Shown here piece by piece: positions 14,849 to 23,324 of a stretch of 64,000 nucleotides of DNA. The stretch covers positions 1,922,001-1,986,000 of the forward strand of contig NZ_CP044218.1 of the NCBI RefSeq assembly GCF_008727715.1, written 5' to 3'. The notes under the pieces are model-generated. The model was given only the letters and a program-made list of their open reading frames with translations. It did not search any database and was not told the origin of the DNA. How positions within the stretch are numbered: the stretch's first letter is position 1; every line of letters starts with the position of its first letter. Position numbers and translations under genes: made by a program. This DNA comes from Mesorhizobium terrae. GTDB taxonomy: Bacteria > Pseudomonadota > Alphaproteobacteria > Rhizobiales > Rhizobiaceae.

Positions 14849-15346
14849 TTACTCCGTCTCGACGGTCTCGGCTTCCGCAACGCGCAATTGGCCGATCAGG
14901 GCATTCAGCGTTTCGCGCAGGCCGGCGAGCTCGGCCGGGGCGAGCGGCACGCGGCAGGCGAGTGCGGCTTGCACGCCGCTGGCGGCGGTACGCAGCGCCT
15001 CGCCCTGCGCGGTCGGCTCCACCAGCACGCGGCGTTCGTCGGCGGGGTCGCGGCGGCGGCTGATCAGCCCGCCCGCCTCCATGCGCTTCAGCAGCGGCGT
15101 CAGCGTGGCCGGATCGAGGCCGAGCGTATCGCCCAGTTCGCCCACCGTGCGCGGCGCCTTTTCCCACAGCGCCAGCATAGTGAGGTATTGCGGATAGGTG
15201 AGACCGAGCGGCGCCAGCAGCGGCCTGTAGAGCTTGGTCATCAGGCCGCTGGCCGAATAGAGCGCAAAACAAAGCTGCCGGTCGAGCCGGGGCGTTTCGG
15301 CCCGGCCCGGCGCAGCTCCATGCTCGATCGTGCCCGTCACGTTCAA
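14849..15346 (-). CDS. ohrR: OhrR, MarR-family organic peroxide sensor
   Basis: A 165-residue repressor that in characterised bacteria blocks ohr until a reactive cysteine is oxidised by organic hydroperoxides. C26 in LDRQLCFALYSAS is the conserved sensing cysteine, followed by MTKLYRPLLAPLGLTYPQYLTMLALWE and the winged helix VGELGDTLGLDPATLTPLLKRMEAGGLISRRRDPADERRVLVEPT. The ATG overlaps the ohr stop, so ohr and ohrR form an operon that is probably autoregulated through the repeats upstream of ohr. The N-terminus is somewhat longer than in Bacillus OhrR. Confidence 0.95.
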   Translation of the reverse strand: MNVTGTIEHGAAPGRAETPRLDRQLCFALYSASGLMTKLYRPLLAPLGLTYPQYLTMLALWEKAPRTVGELGDTLGLDPATLTPLLKRMEAGGLISRRRDPADERRVLVEPTAQGEALRTAASGVQAALACRVPLAPAELAGLRETLNALIGQLRVAEAETVETE

Positions 15347-15762
15347 CCGGCCTGGACCGACAGGGCGACGTCGACATTGCCCTTCAGCGCATTGGAATAG
15401 GGGCAGACCTTGTGGGCGGCGGCGACAAGCGCCTCGGCAGCGGCCTGGTCGAGGCCCTTGGTTTCAGCGGTGAGCGCGGCGCCCAGCCGGAAACCGCCCT
15501 CGCCGTTCGGGAGAAGATCGATCTTCGCCGTCACCGCGGCGTCGGTGAGCGAAAGCTTCTGCTTGCCGGCGATGAAGCGCATGGCGCTTTCGAAACAGGC
15601 GGAATAGCCGGCGGCGAAAAGCTGCTCGGGATTGGTGGCGCCGCCCTTGCCGCCCAGTTCCTTCGGCATGGCAAGGTCGAGGCTGATCAGGCCGTCCGAG
15701 GACTTAACATGGCCGGCGCGGCCGCCGACGGCGCGGGCTTCGGTGGAATACAATGCGGACAT
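15343..15762 (-). CDS. ohr: Organic hydroperoxide resistance protein
   Basis: A 139-residue thiol peroxidase that reduces organic and fatty acid hydroperoxides in the cytoplasm, using lipoylated proteins in known cases. The two catalytic cysteines are C56 (YSACFESA) and C120 (KVCPYSNA). GGATNPEQLFAAGYSACF is the OsmC/Ohr signature. The start chosen is the third candidate (MSALYSTE), six bases after GGAG; in-frame TTG and ATG codons lie 6-12 bases upstream. The first gene of the ohr-ohrR operon; the lipoylated TCA enzymes encoded here are possible electron donors, though this is inference. Confidence 0.95.
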   Translation of the reverse strand: MSALYSTEARAVGGRAGHVKSSDGLISLDLAMPKELGGKGGATNPEQLFAAGYSACFESAMRFIAGKQKLSLTDAAVTAKIDLLPNGEGGFRLGAALTAETKGLDQAAAEALVAAAHKVCPYSNALKGNVDVALSVQAG

Positions 15763-15781
15763 CGTCATCTCCAATTAATTT

Positions 15782-15805
15782 GTGTACAAATCATTAGTGT
15801 ACAAA
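15782..15805 (-). promoter_or_regulatory. Probable OhrR operator
   Basis: GTGTACAAA occurs twice, at 15782-15790 and 15797-15805, 15 bp apart, each with partial dyad symmetry around GTAC. The repeats lie just upstream of the ohr ribosome site, where an OhrR dimer would block transcription. The sequence differs from published OhrR boxes, so the binding assignment is inferred from position and symmetry. Confidence 0.55.
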
Positions 15806-16171
15806 ATAATGCGAGTCAACCGCTCTTTCGTAATTCCAGACCGCGTGAAAGCGGTCGCAGGAAGCGGTACGCAGCTTGTCAATCGGAGACTTATCGAGGT
15901 CCGAGGGCACACATTACCGAGGCCGTTCAATTGGCGGTTCCACCCCGAGGGTATCATCACGCAAGTGAAATAATGAATCCCAATCAAGGGCTTAGTCGAT
16001 TAAGGCGTTGATTCACTTGACTTTTTGATGAAAATGTACCACTTATGCCCGTGGCGGGAAACGCTGGGAGAACTTCGGGCCGGATCCTAGATGCGGCAGT
16101 TGGACGGACGGTCCCCCTCGGGATGGGGGCCTACACGCCGCCGATGGTAACGAAGCCAGGGCCCGCCGCTT
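15806..16171. other. Gene-free stretch between ohr and the DUF3800 gene
   Basis: No supported gene is seen. Short open frames here have no ribosome sites or recognisable composition. GGTCCCCCTCGGGATGGGGG around 16111-16130 could form a hairpin downstream of the DUF3800 gene. The lower GC content of the adjacent gene appears to start within this stretch, so a transfer boundary may lie here. Confidence 0.4.
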
Positions 16172-17038
16172 TCATATTTCGTAGCCGTAAAATCGAAAGA
16201 TTTTCTTTTGCGCATCTGTGAGGCGTAGCGTCCAGTTCTTCCACGGCAACAATGTAATGCCGAATCCTGCATGTCGGCCGTCCGCTCTCGACGCCACTCG
16301 GTCTTTAAGAGCTTCCGCGTATTCGGTATTCCACTTTTTCGTTCCAGCGTTTGCTGCTTGATAGAAGGCGCTCGCAACAACGTCAGCAATCTGACAACCT
16401 GCGTTTTTGTTGTGCTCGATCACCTCGATCAAACGATGATCGAGGACTCTAAAATCGGGAACATTGGCCGACTGATATATTCGACCATTTTCCGCCTGGT
16501 TAGCGAGAAGGTGTATGTACGTTTCGACGTGACGGTAGGAGTGCCCGCCACGCTTCGAAAATACTAGTTTGACGTGTTTGGGTTCGCCAGTTTCGTAGAT
16601 CGAACGCCGCGCACACCATTGGCTAACTCGTTCGAGCAAAACGCGGATGCAGTAGTTGTAGAAGTAGTTATGCTTATGCAGTGAAACCGCCTCTGCTTGA
16701 GGGTTGCGATATCCTCGCATGTTCTTCTTGTTTGAAGCGATGACGAAAAAGCGCAAATTCGCTGCGGCTAAAGCTTGGCAGACGGGTAGCTTCTTATGTT
16801 CGACCAGATTTCGAAAATGCAAGTCGGGGCTTTGCGTGGAAAAAACTGACTTCTTAATCGACTGTACGAGAGGCACCAATCCGGGTTCATTAGTAGCACG
16901 CACAACCGTACAGCCGACCGTGAACCATTCGCTCGCCCCGTTCGGATCTATTGGTGCAACAGTTTTGATTCCAGGATCACCAGCTTCATCGAAATAGGCA
17001 ACGAAGTATGGGTCCGGTACACTCCCCCCAGAGCTCAT
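16172..17038 (-). CDS. DUF3800 domain-containing protein
   Basis: A 288-residue protein. The N-terminal YFVAYFDEAGDPG and the C-terminal NAGCQIADVVASAFYQAAN are the two conserved acidic motifs of DUF3800, a family with a predicted RNase H-like fold and no established reaction. Members are often found on mobile islands and near defence genes. GC and codon use are clearly lower than in the neighbours (many AAA, TTC, GTT and TAC codons), pointing to horizontal acquisition. It stands alone, with no restriction, toxin or integrase gene beside it. Family is confident; function is unknown. Confidence 0.85.
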   Translation of the reverse strand: MSSGGSVPDPYFVAYFDEAGDPGIKTVAPIDPNGASEWFTVGCTVVRATNEPGLVPLVQSIKKSVFSTQSPDLHFRNLVEHKKLPVCQALAAANLRFFVIASNKKNMRGYRNPQAEAVSLHKHNYFYNYCIRVLLERVSQWCARRSIYETGEPKHVKLVFSKRGGHSYRHVETYIHLLANQAENGRIYQSANVPDFRVLDHRLIEVIEHNKNAGCQIADVVASAFYQAANAGTKKWNTEYAEALKDRVASRADGRHAGFGITLLPWKNWTLRLTDAQKKIFRFYGYEI

Positions 17039-17111
17039 CTTTTATGAAAGACGACCGATAACGAAAAGAGTCAAGTGGATACGGCGCGTGAGGTTACTCG
17101 TCGCCAAAACG

Positions 17112-17136
17112 AAAAAGGCGGCCGAAGCCGCCTTTT
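17112..17136 (-). terminator. Rho-independent terminator of rplS
   Basis: On the minus strand GGCGGC-TTCG-GCCGCC forms a stem with a stable UUCG tetraloop, followed by TTTTTCGTTTT. It lies about 25 bases after the rplS stop. Confidence 0.9.
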
Positions 17137-17161
17137 CCAAACCTGTATTTGTCCGAAGATC

Positions 17162-17689
17162 TTATTCGGCGGCCGTGGCTTCAGCAGCGGCGGCGGCCTT
17201 CTTCTCGGCGGCTTCCTGTGCGGCCTTCTCGGCAGCCAGAGCCTCGGCGGCGGCGACCTTCTCGGCCTCGATCTTGGCCTTCTCGGCGGCGAGCGCCTCG
17301 CGCTCCTCGTCGTTCAGCTTGCGGGCGCGCACGCCGGTGTTCTCGGTAATGCGAGCCGACTTGCCGCGACGGTCGCGCAGGTAATAGAGCTTGGCGCGGC
17401 GCACCTTGCCGCGGCGGACGATCTCGACCGCTTCGATCATCGGCGAGTAGACCGGGAACACGCGCTCCACGCCTTCGCCGTAGGAAATCTTGCGGACGGT
17501 GAAATTCTCCTGGAAGCCGGAGCCGGAGCGGGCGATGACGACGCCCTCATAGGCCTGCACGCGGGTGCGGCTGCCTTCGGTGACGCGCACCTGGACGCGC
17601 ACGGTATCGCCGGGCTGGAATTCGGGAAGCTTGCGCTTGGCTTCGATCTTGGCGACCTGTTCGGCCTCGAGCTGACGGAGGATATCCAT
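17162..17689 (-). CDS. rplS: Ribosomal protein L19 with long Ala/Glu tail
   Basis: L19 sits at the interface of the 30S and 50S subunits. Residues 1-118 are the standard protein ([31 protein letters not shown], then [23 protein letters not shown]). The last 50 residues are a tail of Ala, Glu and Lys ([20 protein letters not shown]...), making the protein 175 residues against about 115 in E. coli; such tails are common in rhizobia. In many bacteria rplS follows trmD directly; here two opposite-strand genes separate them. Confidence 0.97.
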   Translation of the reverse strand: MDILRQLEAEQVAKIEAKRKLPEFQPGDTVRVQVRVTEGSRTRVQAYEGVVIARSGSGFQENFTVRKISYGEGVERVFPVYSPMIEAVEIVRRGKVRRAKLYYLRDRRGKSARITENTGVRARKLNDEEREALAAEKAKIEAEKVAAAEALAAEKAAQEAAEKKAAAAAEATAAE

Positions 17690-17978
17690 CTTAACAATCC
17701 ACTTCTTGTTCTTCCGACAGTCAGAGCGCCCTACGCTCGCCTTGCAGTTCCTGAAATCGACTTCCGGGACCGCTCGGTTATGCCCTTCATCCGAGGATGT
17801 CAGGCAGGGGCGACTACACCGCCATAGTTGACGGGTCCGGACGATGCTTGTCCGGTTCGGCGCGGCACATAGCGCTATTTCGCGCTCTTGTCACCTGTCC
17901 AACGCTATTTTTTAGCGTGGCCGGTTGGTCAAATAGCACCAGAATGCCAAAAAAGGCGGTCTTATGGGGAGCTCGCCT

Positions 17979-18878
17979 ATGACCGGACCCTACCCTATCC
18001 GCTTCGCCCGCGCCACCATGCTCGACATCGCCTATGAGGAGCATGGCGAGCCCGGCGGCGACGCAATCGTCCTCTTGCATGGCTTTCCCTACGATCCGCG
18101 CTGCTATGACGAGGTCTGGCCGCTCCTTGTGGCGCAGGGGCATCGTGTCATCGTGCCTTATCTGCGCGGCTACGGGGCGACGCGGTTCCTGTCTTCCGAG
18201 ACGATGCGCTCTGGCCAGCAGGCGGCGCTGGGGCTGGACCTCGTCGACCTGATGGATGCGCTGTCGATCGAAAAGGCGTCGCTGGCCGGTTACGACTGGG
18301 GTGGGCGCGCCGCCTGCATCGTTGCGGCACTCTGGCCGCAGCGGGCGCGCTGCCTGGTCACCGGCGACGGCTACAACATCCAGAACATCCCCGCTTCCGT
18401 GAACCCGGCCTCGCCCGAGACCGAGCACCGCTACTGGTATCAGTATTATTTCCATTCGGCGCGCGGCGTGCGCGGTCTGACCGAAAACCGCGACGCGCTG
18501 GCCCGGCTGTTGTGGAAATTGTGGTCGCCCACCTGGGCGTTCACGGACGATGCCTTCGCGCTGTCGGCCGCTTCCTTCCAGAATCCCGATTTCGTCGACA
18601 TCGTCATCCATTCCTACCGGCACCGCTACGGCTACGCACCGGGAGATCCCATCCTGCAGCCCGTCGAGGACCGGCTGGCCGAACAACCGCTGATTTCGGT
18701 GCCGACCATATCGCTGTGCGGTGCCGACGACGGCGTCGGCCCGCCGGACGAGGAAGACGGCCACCAGTTTTCCGGCCCGTTCGAACGGCGCATTCTGCCG
18801 GGCGTCGGGCACAACATTCCGCAGGAGGCACCCCGGGCGACGGCGCAGGCATTGCTGGAGCTGCTCGGCAAGGGCTGA
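17979..18878 (+). CDS. Alpha/beta hydrolase with aspartate nucleophile
   Basis: A 299-residue hydrolase. HGFP at 34-37 is the oxyanion region. The nucleophile elbow reads GYDWGG, with D106 in place of the usual serine, as in haloalkane dehalogenases and epoxide hydrolases (GHDWGG). An acid in LCGADDGVGPP and the histidine in GVGHNIPQEAP complete the triad. It may therefore open epoxides or carbon-halogen bonds, but the substrate cannot be read from the sequence. Start 17979 is preferred over 17964 because GGGGAG lies seven bases before it. Confidence 0.85.
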   Translation: MTGPYPIRFARATMLDIAYEEHGEPGGDAIVLLHGFPYDPRCYDEVWPLLVAQGHRVIVPYLRGYGATRFLSSETMRSGQQAALGLDLVDLMDALSIEKASLAGYDWGGRAACIVAALWPQRARCLVTGDGYNIQNIPASVNPASPETEHRYWYQYYFHSARGVRGLTENRDALARLLWKLWSPTWAFTDDAFALSAASFQNPDFVDIVIHSYRHRYGYAPGDPILQPVEDRLAEQPLISVPTISLCGADDGVGPPDEEDGHQFSGPFERRILPGVGHNIPQEAPRATAQALLELLGKG

Positions 18879-18909
18879 GTTTGCTTGCGCAAAGGCGATG
18901 CGGCCCGTA

Positions 18910-19053
18910 AGTGTCTGATCCAAAAGTCGCGATGCCGGGCTGCAAACGGCGCTTTTCTGCGCTTCGGTGCTCGCGTACTTTATGTACGCTCCGCTCCGAT
19001 GCTCGAAAACCACCATTTTCGCCTCGGCCTAGCGGTTTTTTGATTCAGACACT
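18910..19053. repeat. 144-bp palindromic intergenic element
   Basis: The ends AGTGTCTGATC (18910) and GATTCAGACACT (to 19053) are inverted copies. The centre has the dyad GCGTAC-TTTAT-GTACGC (18973-18989), flanked by matching arms TTCGGTGCTCGC and CTCCGATGCTCG. The whole element could fold into one long hairpin. It looks like a MITE or RIME/BIME-type repeat; copies outside the window would be expected but cannot be checked here. Confidence 0.6.
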
Positions 19054-19070
19054 AAACCTCGCATCATTGC

Positions 19071-19847
19071 TTGCGACAGGGGCTTACCGACGCCTTGACG
19101 TTCATCGACGCAGCCATCCTCTTCGTCGCCGGGCTGCTTTCCGGCATCGTCAATGCCGTCGCTGGCGGCGGCACCTTTCTCACTTTCGGGGCGATGAGCG
19201 TGCTTGGCATTCCGCCGATCGCGGCCAATGCGACGTCGTCGATCACGCAGTTTCCCGGCTACATCACCTCGACGCTGGCCTATTGGAGCGACATTAGGGC
19301 GATCTGGCGCAGCGCCGTGCTGCTTTGCATCGTTTCGGCTATCGGCGCGCTGGGTGGCGCGCTTTTGCTTCTGGCGCTCGACAATCCGTCGTTCCGCGCC
19401 ATGGTGCCGTGGCTCTTGATCGCCGCCACCGCGCTGTTCGCCGCCGGGCCATGGCTGAAGCCGAAACCGAAACCCGGCCAACCGGCCGCCGTCGGGTCCG
19501 TCGCGGGTGCCGCGATGCAGTTCGCCACCGCCGTCTATGGCGGCTTCTTCGGCGCCGGCATGGGGGTGATGATGCTGGCGACGCTGGGCCTCACTCAAAG
19601 CGGCGACTACCACCGCCTCAATGCCCTGAAGAACATGTTCTCCATCGTCATTGCCGCCGTCGCCATCCTGATCTTCGTGTCGGGCGGCGTGGTGTCATGG
19701 CCGCAGGCGCTGGTGATGATCCCGGCCGTGGCGCTCGGCGGTTACCTTGGCGTGTGGATCGCCAAGCGCGTGCCGCAGAACGCGGTGCGTATCTTCGTCA
19801 TCGCCGTCGGGCTGTTTTTGGCGGCGTATTATTTCCTGAAGGCGTAG
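19071..19847 (+). CDS. TSUP (TauE/SafE) family membrane permease
   Basis: A 258-residue inner-membrane protein with about seven to eight hydrophobic segments. LFVAGLLSGIVNAVAGGGTFLTFGAM near the N-terminus and the second-half repeat AVYGGFFGAGMGVMMLATLGL are the two conserved Gly-rich signatures of the DUF81/TauE family, which exports or imports sulfite, sulfonates and small organic anions. The start is TTG at 19071 or a second TTG at 19095; neither has a strong ribosome site. It lies between two leftward translation genes and ends 6 bp before the trmD stop. Substrate unknown. Confidence 0.88.
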   Translation: MRQGLTDALTFIDAAILFVAGLLSGIVNAVAGGGTFLTFGAMSVLGIPPIAANATSSITQFPGYITSTLAYWSDIRAIWRSAVLLCIVSAIGALGGALLLLALDNPSFRAMVPWLLIAATALFAAGPWLKPKPKPGQPAAVGSVAGAAMQFATAVYGGFFGAGMGVMMLATLGLTQSGDYHRLNALKNMFSIVIAAVAILIFVSGGVVSWPQALVMIPAVALGGYLGVWIAKRVPQNAVRIFVIAVGLFLAAYYFLKA

Positions 19848-19853
19848 GCGCCT

Positions 19854-20543
19854 TCAGGATTTGCCTGCCAGCAAATCCGGCCGGCGTTCGGCCGTCAGCT
19901 TTTCCGCTTGCTCGTGCCGCCATTGGGCAATCTTGCCGTGATTGCCCGAGATCAGCACGTCGGGGATTTGCCGGCCCTCGAATTCCTGCGGGCGGGTGTA
20001 GTGCGGGTGTTCGAGCAGGCCGTTCTCGAAGCTCTCCTCCTCGCCGGAGCGCTCGTTGCCCATGACGCCGGGCAGGAGCCGCACGACTGCATCGAGCAGA
20101 ACCAGCGCCGCCGGCTCGCCGCCGGACAGGATGAAATCGCCGACGGAGACTTCTTCCAGGTTGCGCGCCTCGATGACCCGCTGGTCGACGCCTTCGAAAC
20201 GGCCGCACAGGATGATGACGCCCGGCCCGGCCGCCAGTTCGCGCACGCGCGCCTGGGTCAGCGGTTTTCCGCGCGGGCTCATCAAAAGCTTCGGGCGCGG
20301 GTCGCCCTGCGGGCCGGTGCGATCGATGGCACGGGCCAGCACGTCGGCGCGCATCACCATGCCGGCGCCGCCGCCGGCCGGGCTGTCGTCCACCGTGCGG
20401 TGCTTGTCGGTGGCGAAGTCGCGGATCTGGACGGCGTCGAGCGACCAGTCGCCCCGCTCCAGCGCGCGGCCGGCCAGCGAAAGGCCAAGCGCGCCCGGAA
20501 ACATCTCCGGATAGAGGGTGAGAACCGAAGCGGCGAAGCTCAC
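19854..20543 (-). CDS. trmD: tRNA (guanine37-N1)-methyltransferase
   Basis: TrmD methylates N1 of G37 next to the anticodon, preventing +1 frameshifting. The SPOUT trefoil-knot signatures are all present: [41 protein letters not shown], and [29 protein letters not shown], followed by [15 protein letters not shown]. The 229-residue length is normal. The start overlaps the rimM stop by four bases, so the two are co-translated. Confidence 0.97.
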   Translation of the reverse strand: MSFAASVLTLYPEMFPGALGLSLAGRALERGDWSLDAVQIRDFATDKHRTVDDSPAGGGAGMVMRADVLARAIDRTGPQGDPRPKLLMSPRGKPLTQARVRELAAGPGVIILCGRFEGVDQRVIEARNLEEVSVGDFILSGGEPAALVLLDAVVRLLPGVMGNERSGEEESFENGLLEHPHYTRPQEFEGRQIPDVLISGNHGKIAQWRHEQAEKLTAERRPDLLAGKS

Positions 20544-21160
20544 CGGTTGCCCCCGGCACCTTTCGGACCGCGTGGGCGGCGCTTCGCATCGAAACCGTCG
20601 TCGCCGGGCGCCGGGCCGATGTTCGGTTCGCCGTCGCCGTCCTCATCCTCGACAAGACCGGCCGCGACCGGGTCGAGGCGCACGAAGCCATCTGCAATCG
20701 AAACTTCCGGCACGGCGGCGTGGGTGAACGGGACCAGCACGCCCTTGCGGGAGCCGAGCGTAATGTCGAGAATATCGCCGCCGCCGAAATTCTGCACCGC
20801 CGCCACCTTGCCGATGACGGCACCCGTATCGTCCCTGACCGCGAGGCCGACCAGGTCGGCATGGTAGAATTCGTCCTCGTCGCCATCGTCGGGCAGCGCC
20901 GAGCGGTCGACGAACAGTTCCGTTCCGGTCAGCGCCTCGGCGGCGTTGCGGTCACTGACGCCCTTGAAGCGCACCACAACCACCTCGTTGGCGGGTCGGA
21001 TATCGGTGATCTCGAAGGCGCGGCCGTCCCTGGCGTAGAGCGGTCCGTAGTCGGCGAGCGCCAGCGGGTCGCCGGTGAAGGTCTTCACGCGCAGCTCGCC
21101 CTTGATGCCGTGCGCGGCACCGATGACGGCCATCTGGATCGGATTTTTCGGTTTGCTCAT
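20540..21160 (-). CDS. rimM: Ribosome maturation factor RimM
   Basis: RimM binds S19 and assists assembly of the 30S head. [23 protein letters not shown] is the N-terminal RimM domain and [35 protein letters not shown] the PRC-barrel. The C-terminus carries an extra acidic and Arg/Gly tail ([19 protein letters not shown] and [14 protein letters not shown]). Start 21160 (MSKPKNP) is preferred; an upstream ATG at 21196 would add 12 residues. rpsP, usually just upstream, is not adjacent here. Confidence 0.95.
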   Translation of the reverse strand: MSKPKNPIQMAVIGAAHGIKGELRVKTFTGDPLALADYGPLYARDGRAFEITDIRPANEVVVVRFKGVSDRNAAEALTGTELFVDRSALPDDGDEDEFYHADLVGLAVRDDTGAVIGKVAAVQNFGGGDILDITLGSRKGVLVPFTHAAVPEVSIADGFVRLDPVAAGLVEDEDGDGEPNIGPAPGDDGFDAKRRPRGPKGAGGNR

Positions 21161-21229
21161 CGCCTGCGCTTCATCGCTTGCTAACCTGATCGGCAAATAC
21201 TGCCTTATTCAATCGGGCCTGTTCTGCCA

Positions 21230-22168
21230 ATGCAGGAATTCCTCATCGCCGCCAAACCGGACCTCCAGGCCGCTCGCGAAAGCTGGCTGAAGGCACTGGC
21301 CGGCGAGCGCCGGCTGTCGGCGCTGACGGTGGAAGCCTATGAGCGCGACACCCGCCAGTTCCTGCAATTTTTGACCGGCCATTGCGGCGGTCCGCCGGGC
21401 ATCGCCGATGTCGCGGCGCTGCGCCCGGCCGATTTTCGCGGTTTCCTCGCCCTGCGCCGCAATGAAGGCGCCGGCGCCCGCACTTTGGGGCGCGGGCTGG
21501 CCGGTGTGCGCTCGCTGCTGCGTTTCCTGGAACGGCGCGGGTTGGTGAATGCGGCGGGCGCGGTGGCACTGCGCGCGCCGAAACAGCCGAAATCGCTGCC
21601 CAAGCCGCTGACCGCGGCGGATGCGCGGCGCGTGGTTTCGGCCGGCGAACAGCTTGCCGAAGAACCGTGGATCGCAGCCCGCAACGCCGCCGTCTTGACG
21701 CTTCTCTACGGTTCGGGCCTGCGCATTTCCGAGGCGCTCGGCCTCACCGGGGCCGATCTCGCGCATAGTTCGGAGACGGTGCTGCGTGTCACCGGCAAGG
21801 GCGGCAAGACCAGGCTGGTGCCGGTGCTGCCGGTGGCCTTCCAGGCGATCGCCGAATACCGCAAGCTCTGCCCCTATCGTCTGGGCGCGGACGGGCCGCT
21901 GTTTCGCGGCGCGCGCGGCGGCCCGCTCAATCCGGCGATCATCCAGCGCGAGATGGTGAAGCTGCGTTCGGCGCTGAACCTGCCGGAGACGGCGACGCCG
22001 CATGCGCTCAGGCATTCCTTCGCCACGCATCTGCTCGGCCGCGGCGGCGACCTGCGCACCATCCAGGAACTGCTCGGTCATGCCTCGCTGTCGACGACGC
22101 AAATCTATACCGGCGTCGACACCGCCCGCCTGCTCGATATCTACGAAGCCGCGCATCCCCGCGCCTGA
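21230..22168 (+). CDS. xerC: Tyrosine recombinase XerC
   Basis: With XerD at dif, XerC resolves chromosome dimers at cell division. The catalytic residues are in place: R165 (GSGLRISEAL), K190 (TGKGGKTR), H258 and R261 (HALRHSFATHLL), H284 (LGHASLSTT) and the nucleophile Y293 (QIYTGVD). The N-terminal SAM-like domain spans residues 10-105. At 312 residues and starting MQEFLIAAKPD, it has the form of a housekeeping XerC, not a phage integrase. It is divergent from rimM. Confidence 0.93.
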   Translation: MQEFLIAAKPDLQAARESWLKALAGERRLSALTVEAYERDTRQFLQFLTGHCGGPPGIADVAALRPADFRGFLALRRNEGAGARTLGRGLAGVRSLLRFLERRGLVNAAGAVALRAPKQPKSLPKPLTAADARRVVSAGEQLAEEPWIAARNAAVLTLLYGSGLRISEALGLTGADLAHSSETVLRVTGKGGKTRLVPVLPVAFQAIAEYRKLCPYRLGADGPLFRGARGGPLNPAIIQREMVKLRSALNLPETATPHALRHSFATHLLGRGGDLRTIQELLGHASLSTTQIYTGVDTARLLDIYEAAHPRA

Positions 22169-22249
22169 GCCCCGGCTTGCCAGCGGGCGGTGACAATTTT
22201 CATCGCGCGGTTAACCGTTTTGCCGCCTTTGGCGCCTAGAACGATTGGC

Positions 22250-23317
22250 ATGCATCTCGTTCCGACCAAGACCGACCGTGTCGCGCATCTGTCGTTGAAG
22301 CTGCTCGCGGCGGTCAACGTGCTTCTGTTCCTGTCCTTCCTGATCGTGGCGCTGCTGGCCGCCGGCCGCGCGCATGCCGAGATGGTGTCGTGCAGCGGCG
22401 CCGATATGGTCGCCGCGCTGCAGAAGAGCGATCCCGCCACCTATGCGAAGATCGAAAAGGAGGCGGCCGCCGTGCCCAACGGCAAGGGCCGGTTGTGGAG
22501 GCTGGAAAAGCCCGGCGAGAAGCCATCCTGGCTGTTCGGCACCATGCATATGACCGACCCGCGCGTGGTGACCCTGCCGGAGGCGGCGCAGAAGGCTTTC
22601 GACGGCGCCAATACGGTCATCATCGAGACGACCGACGTGCTCGACCAGGGCAAGATGATGGGGGCCCTGGCCAGGGAGCCTGATTTGATGATGTTCACCG
22701 ACGGCACGACGTTGACGTCGCTGCTGCCGCCGGAGGATGCCAAGATCTTGGAGAGCGGCCTCGATGCGCGCGGCATTCCGGCGGCGAGCGTCGCCAAGAT
22801 GAAACCATGGATGCTGTCGGCGATGGTCTCGCTGCCGGCCTGCGAGATGGCCCGCAAGAGCGCCGGTGCCCCGGTGCTCGACGTCAAGCTGGCGGAACAG
22901 GCCAAGGCGTCCGGCAAGGGCTTGGAGGGGCTGGAGACGGCCACCGACCAGCTGCGCGCCATGGCCTCGCTGCCGATGCAGCAGCACATCAAGGGGCTGG
23001 TGGAGACGCTGAAGCTCGGCGACAAGATCAACGACGTGTCGGAGACGATGATCGTGCTCTACCAGCGCGGCGACATCGGCATGATCTGGCCGCTGTTTCG
23101 GGCAACGCTGCCGGATGTGGCGGGCGACGAGGAAGGTTATTCGGCCTTCGAGGAAGCCATCGTGAACAAGCGCAATACGGTGATGGCCGAGCGCGCCTTG
23201 CCGATCCTGGCCAAGGGCAATGTGTTCATGGCCGTCGGCGCGCTGCATCTGCCCGGCGCGGAAGGACTGGTCGAGGATTTCCGCAAGGCCGGCTACACCG
23301 TCACGGCGGCGAACTGA
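22250..23317 (+). CDS. TraB/GumN-family protein
   Basis: A 355-residue protein with an N-terminal hydrophobic segment (about 14-42, ending AHAEM) that may be a long signal peptide or membrane anchor. It carries the two GX2H-type motifs of the family: GTMH at 97-100 and GALH at 330-333, with EAVIIETT-like NTVIIETTD between them. The fold is related to Tiki metalloproteases, so a metal-dependent peptidase role is possible. GumN itself lies in the xanthan cluster but has no assigned reaction. An upstream in-frame start at 22190 is less likely. Confidence 0.85.
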   Translation: MHLVPTKTDRVAHLSLKLLAAVNVLLFLSFLIVALLAAGRAHAEMVSCSGADMVAALQKSDPATYAKIEKEAAAVPNGKGRLWRLEKPGEKPSWLFGTMHMTDPRVVTLPEAAQKAFDGANTVIIETTDVLDQGKMMGALAREPDLMMFTDGTTLTSLLPPEDAKILESGLDARGIPAASVAKMKPWMLSAMVSLPACEMARKSAGAPVLDVKLAEQAKASGKGLEGLETATDQLRAMASLPMQQHIKGLVETLKLGDKINDVSETMIVLYQRGDIGMIWPLFRATLPDVAGDEEGYSAFEEAIVNKRNTVMAERALPILAKGNVFMAVGALHLPGAEGLVEDFRKAGYTVTAAN

Positions 23318-23324
23318 TCGCCCT

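Noticed and set aside
17814..19016. A 400-codon open frame on the minus strand
   Set aside because: It is antisense to the alpha/beta hydrolase, whose catalytic motifs are intact, and begins inside the 144-bp palindrome.
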